Assembly (NCBI GenBank): GCA_963739345.1 | Contig: CAVUAA010000001.1 | Location: 558,001-622,000, forward strand | Source of the DNA: CAVUAA01 sp963739345 | GTDB taxonomy: Bacteria; Chlamydiota; Chlamydiia; Chlamydiales; JAFEGQ01 | Reading direction: 5' to 3' | DNA: 64,000 nt | Part shown: positions 7,986 to 15,723 of the stretch, one piece after another | Layout of the letters: every line of letters starts with the position of its first letter | Numbering within the stretch: position 1 is the stretch's first letter | Translations under genes and position numbers: made by a program | The notes under the pieces: model-generated | Database searches by the model: none | Told to the model about the DNA's origin: nothing | The model's input: the letters and a program-made list of their open reading frames with translations, nothing else

Positions 7986-8894
7986 ATGAAGTACTGCTTG
8001 ATCTGGTTGGTGCTGCTAACAGGTCTGGTTCACGCCCAACACTCCCCCCTCTTTCACGCCACGAAGCAGCACCTTGAACGACTTGACATCGAAATACGAA
8101 CGGCTCCATCCGATATCGCCAAGGTCGAAAGGCTAGCAGAGTTTCAGCAACTGCTGCACGACTACTTGGAGAACGCCGACCCCGAGGAGTTCATTGCCGA
8201 GCTACGCGAGCTCGATCCCCTGATCGAGGCGATTGGCGAACGGTCGAATTCCGTCTACCACCGAATCTTCTCCCACAAAACTCCCCCAATGACCTACACG
8301 GTGAAAGACAAGGACGGTAACGTGTTTCCCGTTTTCACCAATCTGTACCGCTCTAACGAAGTACTCACCCCCCAGGAACAGGGGCAGCTCTTTCAATATG
8401 AACTCGAAAGCTACCAAAAGTACGGCATCCACTCCAAGTTCGAACTGAATGCAGAAACTCTCCAGCAGATCGAACCCGACCAGATTTACAAATTCGTCGT
8501 CACTGTCGATCATACCGTCTCCTTTGCGGTCGAATACGACGACCCAACGATCTACCGGGCCACTGACAAAGGGATCTCGATCAAACGGATCTGGTCCCCG
8601 AATCATACCATCCTCGCTGGCAATCAGCCGGTGCTCTCAGCGGGCACTTTCACCATGTGGCAAGAGGGTGAGAAGCAACTCTTTTTCGCCGCGAACGACT
8701 GTGGACACCACCGCGCTGACTTTGAATCACTTCCCGAGTTCAAAAAATACCTCATCGAGCTAGGCATCGATTCTGAACGAATCATTCAACTCGCTATTGA
8801 GGTGGATTTTGACCGTCTCCTCAGCAGTCTTCATCGCAAGGCGGAGCACCGCAAAGACGAAGTGGTCATTCTCCGCAAAACCCCAATGCGATAG
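7986..8894 (+). CDS. Exported protein of unknown function
   Basis: A 302-residue protein with a clear signal peptide (MKYCLIWLVLLTGLVHAQ). AAGGAG at 7971-7976 lies nine bases before the ATG and fixes the start. The mature part has a helical N-terminal third (KQHLERLDIEIRTAPSDIAKVERLAEF), a middle beta-rich part, and a helical C-terminal tail ending KAEHRKDEVVILRKTPMR. I do not recognise a family. It follows the antiporter by 37 bases and could be co-transcribed. It is followed by a 153-base gap holding one copy of a dispersed repeat. Confidence 0.7.
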   Translation: MKYCLIWLVLLTGLVHAQHSPLFHATKQHLERLDIEIRTAPSDIAKVERLAEFQQLLHDYLENADPEEFIAELRELDPLIEAIGERSNSVYHRIFSHKTPPMTYTVKDKDGNVFPVFTNLYRSNEVLTPQEQGQLFQYELESYQKYGIHSKFELNAETLQQIEPDQIYKFVVTVDHTVSFAVEYDDPTIYRATDKGISIKRIWSPNHTILAGNQPVLSAGTFTMWQEGEKQLFFAANDCGHHRADFESLPEFKKYLIELGIDSERIIQLAIEVDFDRLLSSLHRKAEHRKDEVVILRKTPMR

Positions 8895-8936
8895 TAGCAG
8901 GACTGACCCACCTAAAAGCGAAGAAATTTTTCGTGA

Positions 8937-8969
8937 CTGACCCTACCTGTTTTGCTTAAGTTGCCGCCA
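8937..8969 (+). repeat. Dispersed 33-nt repeat, copy A
   Basis: Matches a second copy at 43168-43200 in 29 of 33 bases, both in the same orientation. Shared cores are CTGACCCTAC and GCTTAAGTTG. It lies in the 153-base gap between two genes; the rest of the gap shows nothing else I can name. Possibly a REP-like or insertion-sequence-end relic. Confidence 0.6.
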
Positions 8970-9047
8970 CTAGTGCGTTAGCCCTGCTCATAGTTGCATC
9001 CTAATTCTTTCCTTTGGTAGACCGGTGACAACAAGGAGGGCGTCAAA

Positions 9048-9257
9048 ATGAAGATGCTTACACACATTGCCATGATCTTGCTGATCGTCGGCGGGATCAA
9101 CTGGGGTCTCGTAGGAATCGCCAACTTTAACCTGATCGGCTACCTGCTCGAACACCTCTATCTCGACCGCGTTGTCTACTGGCTCGTTGGGATCAGCGCC
9201 ATCTACATGATCTTTGCCTACCCCACGCTAATCAAGAAAGCGAGTCGCATCGGCTAG
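9048..9257 (+). CDS. DUF378 small membrane protein
   Basis: A 69-residue protein with two hydrophobic helices. The sequence GGINWGLVGIANFNLIGYLL is the family signature of DUF378, found in many bacteria and of unknown function. A strong ribosome site AAGGAGG (9032-9038) precedes the ATG. It stands alone: 153 bases after the preceding gene and 56 bases before the dicarboxylate carrier gene. Confidence 0.88.
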   Translation: MKMLTHIAMILLIVGGINWGLVGIANFNLIGYLLEHLYLDRVVYWLVGISAIYMIFAYPTLIKKASRIG

Positions 9258-9313
9258 CCAAAAATTGGGGTGCGGGTGTAAGTTGTTTGGTCTGATCAAA
9301 CTGGCTGGACACC

Positions 9314-10726
9314 ATGCATCAACGCGAAACGCACCCCATCAAGCTTCTCACCTGTATTATTGTTGCAGCCCTATTCTGGCTGCTCCCAGTGCCCGAGGGG
9401 CTCTCCCCGGTGGGCGTTCATCTTTTGGGGATCTTTGTCGCCACCATTCTCGGTATCGTTCTCAAAGCGATGCCGATGGGCGCCGTTGCCCTTGTTGGCC
9501 TCACTGCTACCGTTCTCACCCACACCCTCACCTTCGCTGAGGCATTTAGCGGCTTCAGCAACACCGTCGTCTGGCTCATCGTCGCAGCATTCTTTATCGC
9601 ACGCGGCTTCACCAAAACGGGTCTGGGAAGTCGGATCGCCTACTTCTTCGTTCGCATACTTGGAAAGAAAACGCTAGGTTTAAGCTACGGCCTCCTGGCG
9701 ACGGAGGTACTCCTCTCCCCCGCCATCCCATCAAGCACCGCTCGTACTGGTGGCGTCATCTTTCCGATCCTTGACTCGCTCAGCCGCTCCTTCGGCTCCG
9801 ACCCCCAGCAAGGGACCGCCCGTCGTATGGGCTCCTTCTTGACCGTCGTCGCAGCACAAGGTGCTGCCATCTCCAGCGCTCTATTTCTTACGTCCATGGC
9901 TCCAAACCCCCTTATCGCAAGCTTTGCCGCTGAGCACGGAGTCCACCTCTCCTGGGCCAGCTGGATCACGGCCTCCTGCGTTCCCGGCGTCCTCTGCCTC
10001 CTCCTCATGCCACTCGTCGTCTACAAGCTCTACCCACCCGCCGTGAAGGCGACACCTCATGCCGCCGAGTTTGCCAAAGAGAAGCTCGCAGAGATGGGAA
10101 AAATCTCGAGAGCTGAATGGATGATGATCATCGCCTTTGTAGGCCTCCTCACCTTATGGATTTTGGGAGCGACCATAGGGATCACTGCCACCACGACCGC
10201 TCTCCTTGGCCTCTGCGTGCTACTCATCGTCGAAGTGCTTAGCTGGAAAGACGTCCTCTCCGAGCACGGCGCCTGGGAGACCCTCTTCTGGTTTGCCTCC
10301 CTCATCGCCATGGCCTCTAACCTCAGTCGCTTTGGCACTGTCGAGTGGATCGGTCTACAAATTGGTGGCACCGTTGAAGGCTTCTCATGGCCCGTTGCTG
10401 CCATCCTCCTCGTCCTCACCTACTTCTACCTCCACTACCTCTTCGCCAGCCAGCTCGCCCACGTCGTCTCCATGTTCCCCGTCTTCTTAGCTGTCCTGAT
10501 TGGAGTGGGCGCTCCGGCCATGCCCTCTGCCCTCATCCTCGCCTTCTCTAGCGGCCTCTACGGCGCCCTGACTCACTACGCTTCAGGCCCCGCCGCCATC
10601 CTCTACGGCCCCCGCTATGTTCCCGTCGGCCCGTGGTGGAAAATGAGCTTCATCGTCAGCGCCATGAACCTGCTCATCTTCATCGTCATCGGCGGTCTGT
10701 GGTGGAAACTCCTCGGCCTCTGGTAA
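9314..10726 (+). CDS. DASS-family 2-oxoglutarate/malate translocator
   Basis: A 470-residue membrane carrier with about 12 helices in the divalent anion/Na+ symporter (SLC13/DiT1) family. Supporting segments are FSNTVVWLIVAAFFIARGFTKTGLG, the SPAIPSSTARTGGVIFPI substrate-site loop, and the second-half counterpart LFASQLAHVVSMFPVFLAV. Chlamydiae have a carrier of this plastid-like type (SodTi) that imports 2-oxoglutarate in exchange for malate, and I infer the same role here. An ATG at 9314 gives a normal length; there is no clear ribosome site. A 39-base inverted repeat lies after its stop. Confidence 0.85.
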   Translation: MHQRETHPIKLLTCIIVAALFWLLPVPEGLSPVGVHLLGIFVATILGIVLKAMPMGAVALVGLTATVLTHTLTFAEAFSGFSNTVVWLIVAAFFIARGFTKTGLGSRIAYFFVRILGKKTLGLSYGLLATEVLLSPAIPSSTARTGGVIFPILDSLSRSFGSDPQQGTARRMGSFLTVVAAQGAAISSALFLTSMAPNPLIASFAAEHGVHLSWASWITASCVPGVLCLLLMPLVVYKLYPPAVKATPHAAEFAKEKLAEMGKISRAEWMMIIAFVGLLTLWILGATIGITATTTALLGLCVLLIVEVLSWKDVLSEHGAWETLFWFASLIAMASNLSRFGTVEWIGLQIGGTVEGFSWPVAAILLVLTYFYLHYLFASQLAHVVSMFPVFLAVLIGVGAPAMPSALILAFSSGLYGALTHYASGPAAILYGPRYVPVGPWWKMSFIVSAMNLLIFIVIGGLWWKLLGLW

Positions 10727-10801
10727 AGACCTGATCTTTTGGTATGTGGCTGGGTGCTCGGCCAACGGCAGCCTCCGCACTGCGCCACACACCATCGAGC
10801 G

Positions 10802-10840
10802 AATTGTCACATTCTGGGACAGTCCCCAATTGTGACAATT
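10802..10840. repeat. Nested palindrome with GGGACAGTCCC core
   Basis: Outer arms AATTGTCACA (10802-10811) and TGTGACAATT (10831-10840) are perfect complements. An inner GGGAC-a-GTCCC lies at 10816-10826. It is located between the convergent carrier and aldo/keto reductase genes, so it could act as a two-way transcription end, but no T-run follows. The core resembles REP-type elements. Confidence 0.6.
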
Positions 10841-10844
10841 TGGA

Positions 10845-11681
10845 TTACTTGTAGTCGAATTCGCCGAAGTCAGGATCAATGGTGCGCAAGCCCTCGTCGA
10901 GGGCGCTGATCTTGGTCATCTCTTCGGGCGTAAGCTCAAAGTCAAACACATCGGCGTTCTCTGTGAGACGGGCGGTGTGCATGGTCTTCGCAAGTACCAC
11001 CACTCTCTGTTGAAGAGCGCAGCGAACAGCCACTTGAGCAGCGGTTTTGTTGTGCTTCTTGCCAATGGCAGCGAGAGCGGCGTCTTTCGTCGCCTTTCCA
11101 CGCGCTAAGGGCGAGTAGGCGGTGATGGCAATGTCGTTCGCACGACAGAAATCGTAGAGCTCCCGCTGACGGAGATAAGGGTGAAACTCGATTTGGTTCA
11201 TCTCAAAGTCGATACCGGTGGCCATCGCCTCTTTTAGATGGCGAATGGTGCAGTTGGATAGACCAATGGCGCGGATCTTGCCCGCCTCTTTGCACTTCTG
11301 CATCGCTTCCAAAGTGTCAGTAATGGGAACAGTCCGATCGGGCCAATGAATCAACCAGAGGTCGAGATAGGGTGTATCGAGCTCTGTAAGACACCGATCG
11401 CAAGCCTTGGGCACCTTCTCAGTAGTATAGTCCCCTCGCCACAGCTTCGATGTGACCCACAGGTCTTCACGAGGTGCAGCCTTGAGCCCCGCTCCCACCA
11501 ACTCCTGGTTCCAATAGGCCTGCGCGCAGTCGATGTGGCGGTAGCCCAGCTCAATCGCCTCTCGGACGATCTTGGTCACCTCCTGCCCCTCCGACTCAAA
11601 CGTCCCAAGACCTAAAACCGGAATTTCCAGCCCCCCTTTTAAACGGATCCTCTCTGATGCAAGCTTTTCTGGTTGGAACAT
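10845..11681 (-). CDS. Aldo/keto reductase
   Basis: A 278-residue NADPH-dependent oxidoreductase with a TIM barrel. The catalytic tetrad is visible: Asp and Tyr in HIDCAQAYWNQ, Lys in WVTSKLW and His in LWLIHWP. The substrate is unknown; relatives reduce methylglyoxal, 2,5-diketogluconate and other carbonyls. The ATG at 11681 (MFQPEKLASERI) is set by AGGAGGT just upstream. It points away from the NqrM-menaquinone operon, with which it shares a short promoter region. Confidence 0.88.
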   Translation of the reverse strand: MFQPEKLASERIRLKGGLEIPVLGLGTFESEGQEVTKIVREAIELGYRHIDCAQAYWNQELVGAGLKAAPREDLWVTSKLWRGDYTTEKVPKACDRCLTELDTPYLDLWLIHWPDRTVPITDTLEAMQKCKEAGKIRAIGLSNCTIRHLKEAMATGIDFEMNQIEFHPYLRQRELYDFCRANDIAITAYSPLARGKATKDAALAAIGKKHNKTAAQVAVRCALQQRVVVLAKTMHTARLTENADVFDFELTPEEMTKISALDEGLRTIDPDFGEFDYK

Positions 11682-11746
11682 GTGCCACCTCCTACCTAGG
11701 CAATAATCCATTGCCCGCTTTCGTGCAAATGACTAAAGTGATGCTC

Positions 11747-11953
11747 ATGGGAAATGTTTGGACAACGATCGTGATCGCCGCCATTGTGGTTCTGCTGGCC
11801 GTCGCCGGCCTGGCCATCGGCCTCATCCTCACTGGAAAGTCAAAGTTGCGAATGGGCAGCTGCGGTTGGGATCCCAACAAAAAACGGGACGACAGCTGCG
11901 GAAAGAAGATCCAATGCCCCCTCTGTAAGCCGGAGAAAAAGAGTAATGATTGA
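11747..11953 (+). CDS. nqrM: NqrM-like Na+-NQR maturation protein
   Basis: A 68-residue protein with one transmembrane helix followed by MGSCGWDPNKKRDDSCGKKIQCPLC. The GSCG plus CxxC arrangement after a single helix matches NqrM (DUF539), which helps deliver iron to the Cys cluster of the Na+-pumping NADH:quinone oxidoreductase. Four starts are possible (11729, 11738, 11741, 11747); none has a clear ribosome site. The stop overlaps the mqnE start (ATGATTGA), so a quinone-using pump and quinone synthesis are coupled. The identification rests on motif pattern only. Confidence 0.6.
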   Translation: MGNVWTTIVIAAIVVLLAVAGLAIGLILTGKSKLRMGSCGWDPNKKRDDSCGKKIQCPLCKPEKKSND

Positions 11954-13028
11954 TGCGATTGCTGAGAAAGTGCGCAATGATGAGCGCCTCACATCCGAAG
12001 AGGGAATCGCTCTCTTAACGTCTGATAAAGCAGATGAGGTGACCGCCCTCGCCGACGAGACTCGCCGCCGCAAAGTGGGCGACACGGTCTACTACGCCTC
12101 CACCGTCCACATCCAACCCACCAATCTGTGCGAACTCTCCTGCCCCATGTGCTCCTTCTATGCCAAACCGGGCTGGAAGAAGGCGTGGTTTCTCACTCCA
12201 GACCAGGCGATGGAAAAGGTTGAGAAGGGGCACGAGACGGGCCTGACCGAGGTACACGTGGTGGGCGGTCTCTGGCGCGACTGCGACCTCTCCTACTACC
12301 AAGAGCTGTTCACTCGGATCAAAGCGCTCGACTCTGAGATCCACATCAAGGCGCTCACGCCGGTTGAATACGATTTTCTTGCCAAGCTACACGGCCTCCC
12401 GGTCGAGGAGGTACTTGGGCGGATGATGGAGTGGGGGCTCGGATCTCTGCCCGGCGGCGGCGCCGAAATTCTCGTTGAGGAGATCCGCAAGCAGGTCGCT
12501 CCCCAGAAGATCACCTCCGAGGAGTACCTCGAGATCCACAAAGTGGCCCACCGCCTAGGCCTCCCATCCAACGTCACCATGCTCTTTGGTCACGTCGAAG
12601 GGCCTGAACACATCATCGCCCACCTCTGCAAGGTGCGCGAGCTACAAGATGAGACCGGCGGCGTCCGCACCTTCGTCCCGCTCAAGTACCACACCGAAAA
12701 CAACGCGCTTGGCAAGCGAGCGAATCGGCTCAAACCGCCCAAAGATTTGGCCCTCGTCTACGCCGTCTCCCGCCTCATGCTCGACAACGTCCGCAACCTT
12801 AAAGTGCTTTGGAAATACGTTGGCCTCGATACCGCAAAGCAGCTCCTTAGCTGCGGCGGCAACGACCTCTCCTCCACCTATGACGAGGAGATGATCATCG
12901 AGCTTGCCGGCAGCATTAAGGAACAGATGACTAGCCAATGGATTGACGAGATCATTCGCGAAATCGGCCGTGAGCCCATGCTCATCCACTCGGGCCACCA
13001 CTACGAAGAGGAGCTTGTTCTCGTATGA
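11946..13028 (+). CDS. mqnE: Aminofutalosine synthase, radical SAM
   Basis: A 360-residue radical SAM enzyme of the futalosine menaquinone pathway, joining carboxyvinyloxybenzoate to SAM-derived adenosine. The cluster motif is CELSCPMC (CxxxCxxC). VHVVGGLW, IHIKALTPVEYDF, SLPGGGAEI and LRELQDETGG-type blocks follow. The segment FVPLKYHTENN matches MqnE better than its relative MqnC. It overlaps nqrM by eight bases and mqnA by four (ATGA). It contains one copy of the 12-base AACGTCTGATAA word at 12017-12028. Confidence 0.85.
   Translation: MIDAIAEKVRNDERLTSEEGIALLTSDKADEVTALADETRRRKVGDTVYYASTVHIQPTNLCELSCPMCSFYAKPGWKKAWFLTPDQAMEKVEKGHETGLTEVHVVGGLWRDCDLSYYQELFTRIKALDSEIHIKALTPVEYDFLAKLHGLPVEEVLGRMMEWGLGSLPGGGAEILVEEIRKQVAPQKITSEEYLEIHKVAHRLGLPSNVTMLFGHVEGPEHIIAHLCKVRELQDETGGVRTFVPLKYHTENNALGKRANRLKPPKDLALVYAVSRLMLDNVRNLKVLWKYVGLDTAKQLLSCGGNDLSSTYDEEMIIELAGSIKEQMTSQWIDEIIREIGREPMLIHSGHHYEEELVLV
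12017..12028 (+). repeat. 12-base word AACGTCTGATAA, copy 1
   Basis: Lies within mqnE. Identical copies are at 47298, 50058 and 59728, all in this orientation. Followed by AGCAGAT, almost as in copy 4. Confidence 0.7.
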
Positions 13029-13864
13029 CACATGCAGTGATCCCCGGAATGCTGCGGGTCGGCCACCTCAACTATGTCAACGCCTTTCCCCTTTATGGTG
13101 CGATGATACGCGGTGTGGTACAGCGCAACGTCGAACTGGTGGGCGGCGTCCCCGCAGATCTCAACCAAGCGCTCCGCACCGGCGACCTCGACCTCTCTCT
13201 CGTCAGCGCCTACGAATACCTCAACAACGCCCACAGCTACGACCTTGTACCCGGCTTCTGCCAAGCAGCCCCCGGCCCTGTCCGCAGCGTCACTCTGCAT
13301 TACAAGGGCAAACTCGAAGACCTAACCGGCCAACCCCTCGCCCTCACTCAGCAGAGCGCCTCCTCCGCCAACCTGGTCCGCGCCTTCTGCCGCACGTTCT
13401 GGCAGATCGAGCCCGAGTTCGTTCCCCTTCCCGACGTCCAATCGTGCATGGATTATCCCGCCTTCCTTCTCATTGGTGACCAGGCGCTCCTCCATCCTGG
13501 CTTTCCCGGCTACAACCGGATCGACATGGCAGAGGCATTCGTCGAAAAAACCCAACTCCCCATGACTTTTGCCGTTTTCGCCGTCCGCAAGGAAGTTTCC
13601 CGCGACCGACCCGCTCAGGTGGCTAAGTTCTCCGAAAAGCTTAACGAATCACTCACCTGGTACGAGAGCAATTTCGAGACCGTTTGTGAGATGGCGGCCG
13701 AAAACTCCCCCATCCCCATCGAGATCCTCCGCGCCTACTATCCCCTTCTCAACTACCGCCTTGGCCACCAGGAACTCGCAGGCCTAGCTACCTACGCCAC
13801 TCTCATTGACCGCCCCGTCCCCGAACAAGTACAAGAGGCCCTCCGTGACACGCGAATTCTTTGA
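13025..13864 (+). CDS. mqnA: Chorismate dehydratase (futalosine pathway)
   Basis: A 279-residue protein that would remove water from chorismate to give 3-[(1-carboxyvinyl)oxy]benzoate, the first step of the futalosine route. Typical features: LRVGHLNYVNAFPLYGAM near the N-terminus, DLSLVSAYEYLNN, a TQQSASSANLVR segment and LLIGDQALL. Fold and length fit the MqnA/MqnD periplasmic-binding-like family. It starts in a four-base overlap with mqnE and runs 20 bases into the methyltransferase gene, so the three genes form one unit. The other futalosine enzymes (MqnB, MqnC, MqnD) are not in the window. Confidence 0.88.
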   Translation: MTHAVIPGMLRVGHLNYVNAFPLYGAMIRGVVQRNVELVGGVPADLNQALRTGDLDLSLVSAYEYLNNAHSYDLVPGFCQAAPGPVRSVTLHYKGKLEDLTGQPLALTQQSASSANLVRAFCRTFWQIEPEFVPLPDVQSCMDYPAFLLIGDQALLHPGFPGYNRIDMAEAFVEKTQLPMTFAVFAVRKEVSRDRPAQVAKFSEKLNESLTWYESNFETVCEMAAENSPIPIEILRAYYPLLNYRLGHQELAGLATYATLIDRPVPEQVQEALRDTRIL

Positions 13865-14522
13865 CGCCATCGCCAAGCAATATGACCGGAACAACACCGT
13901 CCTCTCTTTGGGTCTGCACAAACGCTGGAATCAGGCTCTTATCAACGCGGTCTCCCCAAGCGGCGGCACCCTCCTCGATCTCTGTGCTGGAACCGGCGCC
14001 ATTGGACTCACTGCGCTAGAAACCCCCAAACCCCCATCGAGCGCCATCCTCATCGACTTCTCTCACGAGATGCTCGCCATCGCCCGCTCCCGCGCTCCTG
14101 GCAACGCCACCTGCATCGAGGCCGACGTTCAACAACTTCCCTTAGAAGACCTCTCCGTCGACGCCGTTACCCAAGCGTATGGCATCCGCAATGTCGCCGA
14201 TCCTGTTCAATGTGCTCGTGAAGTGTACCGCGTTCTCCGCCCCGGTGGCCGCTGGGGTATCCTTGAACTGACCCGTCCCCCAAACCGCCTCATCGCCCCC
14301 TTCCACAACCTCTACCTGCGCACCTTAGTGCCCACCCTCGGCCGCCTCCTCTCCTCCGACAAACAGGCCTACAGCTACCTCTCGTCCAGCATACGCCACT
14401 TCGTCGATCCCGACACCCTCGCCACCCAAATCGAAACCACCGGCCTTAAACTCGCGTCGTGCCAACGGCTAACGCTTGGGACGGCAACACTGGTGATCTT
14501 CGAGAAACCAGCAACGCAATAA
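13845..14522 (+). CDS. menG: Demethylmenaquinone methyltransferase
   Basis: About 225 residues, class I methyltransferase of the UbiE/MenG type, making menaquinone from demethylmenaquinone. Key segments: FFDAIAKQYDRNN at the start, motif I LLDLCAGTGAIGL, VDAVTQAYGIRNV and LRPGGRWGILEL. The GTG at 13845 is preferred because AAGAGG (13833-13838) precedes it; a TTG at 13806 would add 13 residues. It overlaps mqnA by 20 bases. The 3' end overlaps a gene on the other strand by 77 bases. Confidence 0.85.
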   Translation: MTREFFDAIAKQYDRNNTVLSLGLHKRWNQALINAVSPSGGTLLDLCAGTGAIGLTALETPKPPSSAILIDFSHEMLAIARSRAPGNATCIEADVQQLPLEDLSVDAVTQAYGIRNVADPVQCAREVYRVLRPGGRWGILELTRPPNRLIAPFHNLYLRTLVPTLGRLLSSDKQAYSYLSSSIRHFVDPDTLATQIETTGLKLASCQRLTLGTATLVIFEKPATQ

Positions 14523-15030
14523 TCGCCACCCCCATCACCACCTCAACCATCAGCCTCCACGGCACTCCACCACCATCGCTGGGCCGACGGAACGCGTAGG
14601 ACCTGTCGGCTTCCTCGATCGTCAGAACTTCGGTCACCTTCTCAAACGTCGCTCCTTCCCGCATATCGGTCAACTTACCATTCTCTTGCGCTTTTGTGAT
14701 GCTGCAGCAAAACCCTACCGGGACGAGCGTCTTAGACCCTTCCTCTCTTGTGCACATCACGTAGAGGCGGGGCAGTGGATTTTCTTGTTTGATGAACAGC
14801 TCAAAATGTTTGGACGGCCCGACCGCAACGTATTCGCCCGTAAACTTCTGCTTAGAGAGCTCTTTGCCGTTCAACTCATCCCCTTGCGTTGCCATCAGGC
14901 TGATGATTGCGGCCATGCTCTGTTGCTCTTTTCGGAAGAGTTCAATCAGTGACTCTGCTGCCTGTTGTGGTCGCTTGCTCTGTAACGCTTCGAGCGTGTT
15001 AACTGCGGGTCCATCACCTACACCTTGCAT
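14446..15030 (-). CDS. Tail-anchored protein of unknown function
   Basis: A 194-residue protein with no signal peptide but a hydrophobic helix near the C-terminus (LMVEVVMGVAIIALLV) followed by RR, the pattern of a tail-anchored membrane protein with its bulk in the cytoplasm, or of a secreted inclusion-membrane type protein. The N-terminal half is helical (NTLEALQSKRPQQAAESLIELFRKEQ). AGGAGG just upstream fixes the ATG at 15030. It overlaps menG convergently by 77 bases. I do not recognise a family. Confidence 0.65.
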   Translation of the reverse strand: MQGVGDGPAVNTLEALQSKRPQQAAESLIELFRKEQQSMAAIISLMATQGDELNGKELSKQKFTGEYVAVGPSKHFELFIKQENPLPRLYVMCTREEGSKTLVPVGFCCSITKAQENGKLTDMREGATFEKVTEVLTIEEADRSYAFRRPSDGGGVPWRLMVEVVMGVAIIALLVSRRSPVLPSQALAVGTTRV

Positions 15031-15132
15031 CTCATCCTCCTGATGTTTAGGAGATAAACATAGCTCAAAGAAATTCAAAAATCAAATCAATTCTCACCTG
15101 ACAAATTATGAGGAGTGGTCTACCCTGTGGTT

Positions 15133-15723
15133 ATGCACTCTGTCGTGTTGGGATCATCCTCGCCGAGAAGGCGGGAAATCATGCGCCACTTCCGGTTGCC
15201 TTTTGAGGTGGCTTCGCCCCCCTTTGACGAGGACTCGATCCCATTTGAGGGAAATCCTGAGGACTATGTGCGCCGCCTAGCTGAGGGAAAGGCAGAGTCA
15301 CTCGCGGAGGCCCACAAGGGGAAGATCATCATTAGCGCCGACACCCTGGTCTTCTACAACGGTCGGCCATTTGGTAAGCCAAACGGGCGGGACGAGGCGT
15401 TTGCCATGTTGGATGAGCTCGCGGGCGTCTGGCATACAGTGCATACGGCGGTGTGCGCTTTCAGAGATGGAGAGCGCGCAGTTGAGGTGTCAAAGACGGC
15501 GGTGCTCCTCCGGCAGCTAACGGCCGATCAGATCTACCGCTACATCGACGCGGTGGGCTCGAGCGACAAGGCAGCCGGCTATGCTGTGCAAGGAAGCGGC
15601 TACATGATCATCAAGGGCATTGAAGGGTGTTTCTACAACGCAATGGGACTGCCCATTGCAGCGCTCACCAACGTACTGCGTCATTTAGGAGTGGATCTAT
15701 GGGACTATTTACCAGAATCATAG
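15133..15723 (+). CDS. maf: Maf-type nucleotide pyrophosphatase
   Basis: About 196 residues. Maf proteins hydrolyse non-canonical nucleoside triphosphates. Visible motifs: LGSSSPRRREIM at the N-terminus, KGKIIISADTLV with the catalytic Asp, GRPFGKPNGRDEA, and SGSSDKAAGYAVQGSG-like block near 140-155. Start is uncertain: AGGAG (15111-15115) is 11 bases from a GTG at 15127 and 17 from the ATG at 15133. Its last 25 bases overlap the following HEAT-repeat gene, so they are coupled. As I recall, maf has a similar neighbour in Chlamydia. Confidence 0.88.
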   Translation: MHSVVLGSSSPRRREIMRHFRLPFEVASPPFDEDSIPFEGNPEDYVRRLAEGKAESLAEAHKGKIIISADTLVFYNGRPFGKPNGRDEAFAMLDELAGVWHTVHTAVCAFRDGERAVEVSKTAVLLRQLTADQIYRYIDAVGSSDKAAGYAVQGSGYMIIKGIEGCFYNAMGLPIAALTNVLRHLGVDLWDYLPES

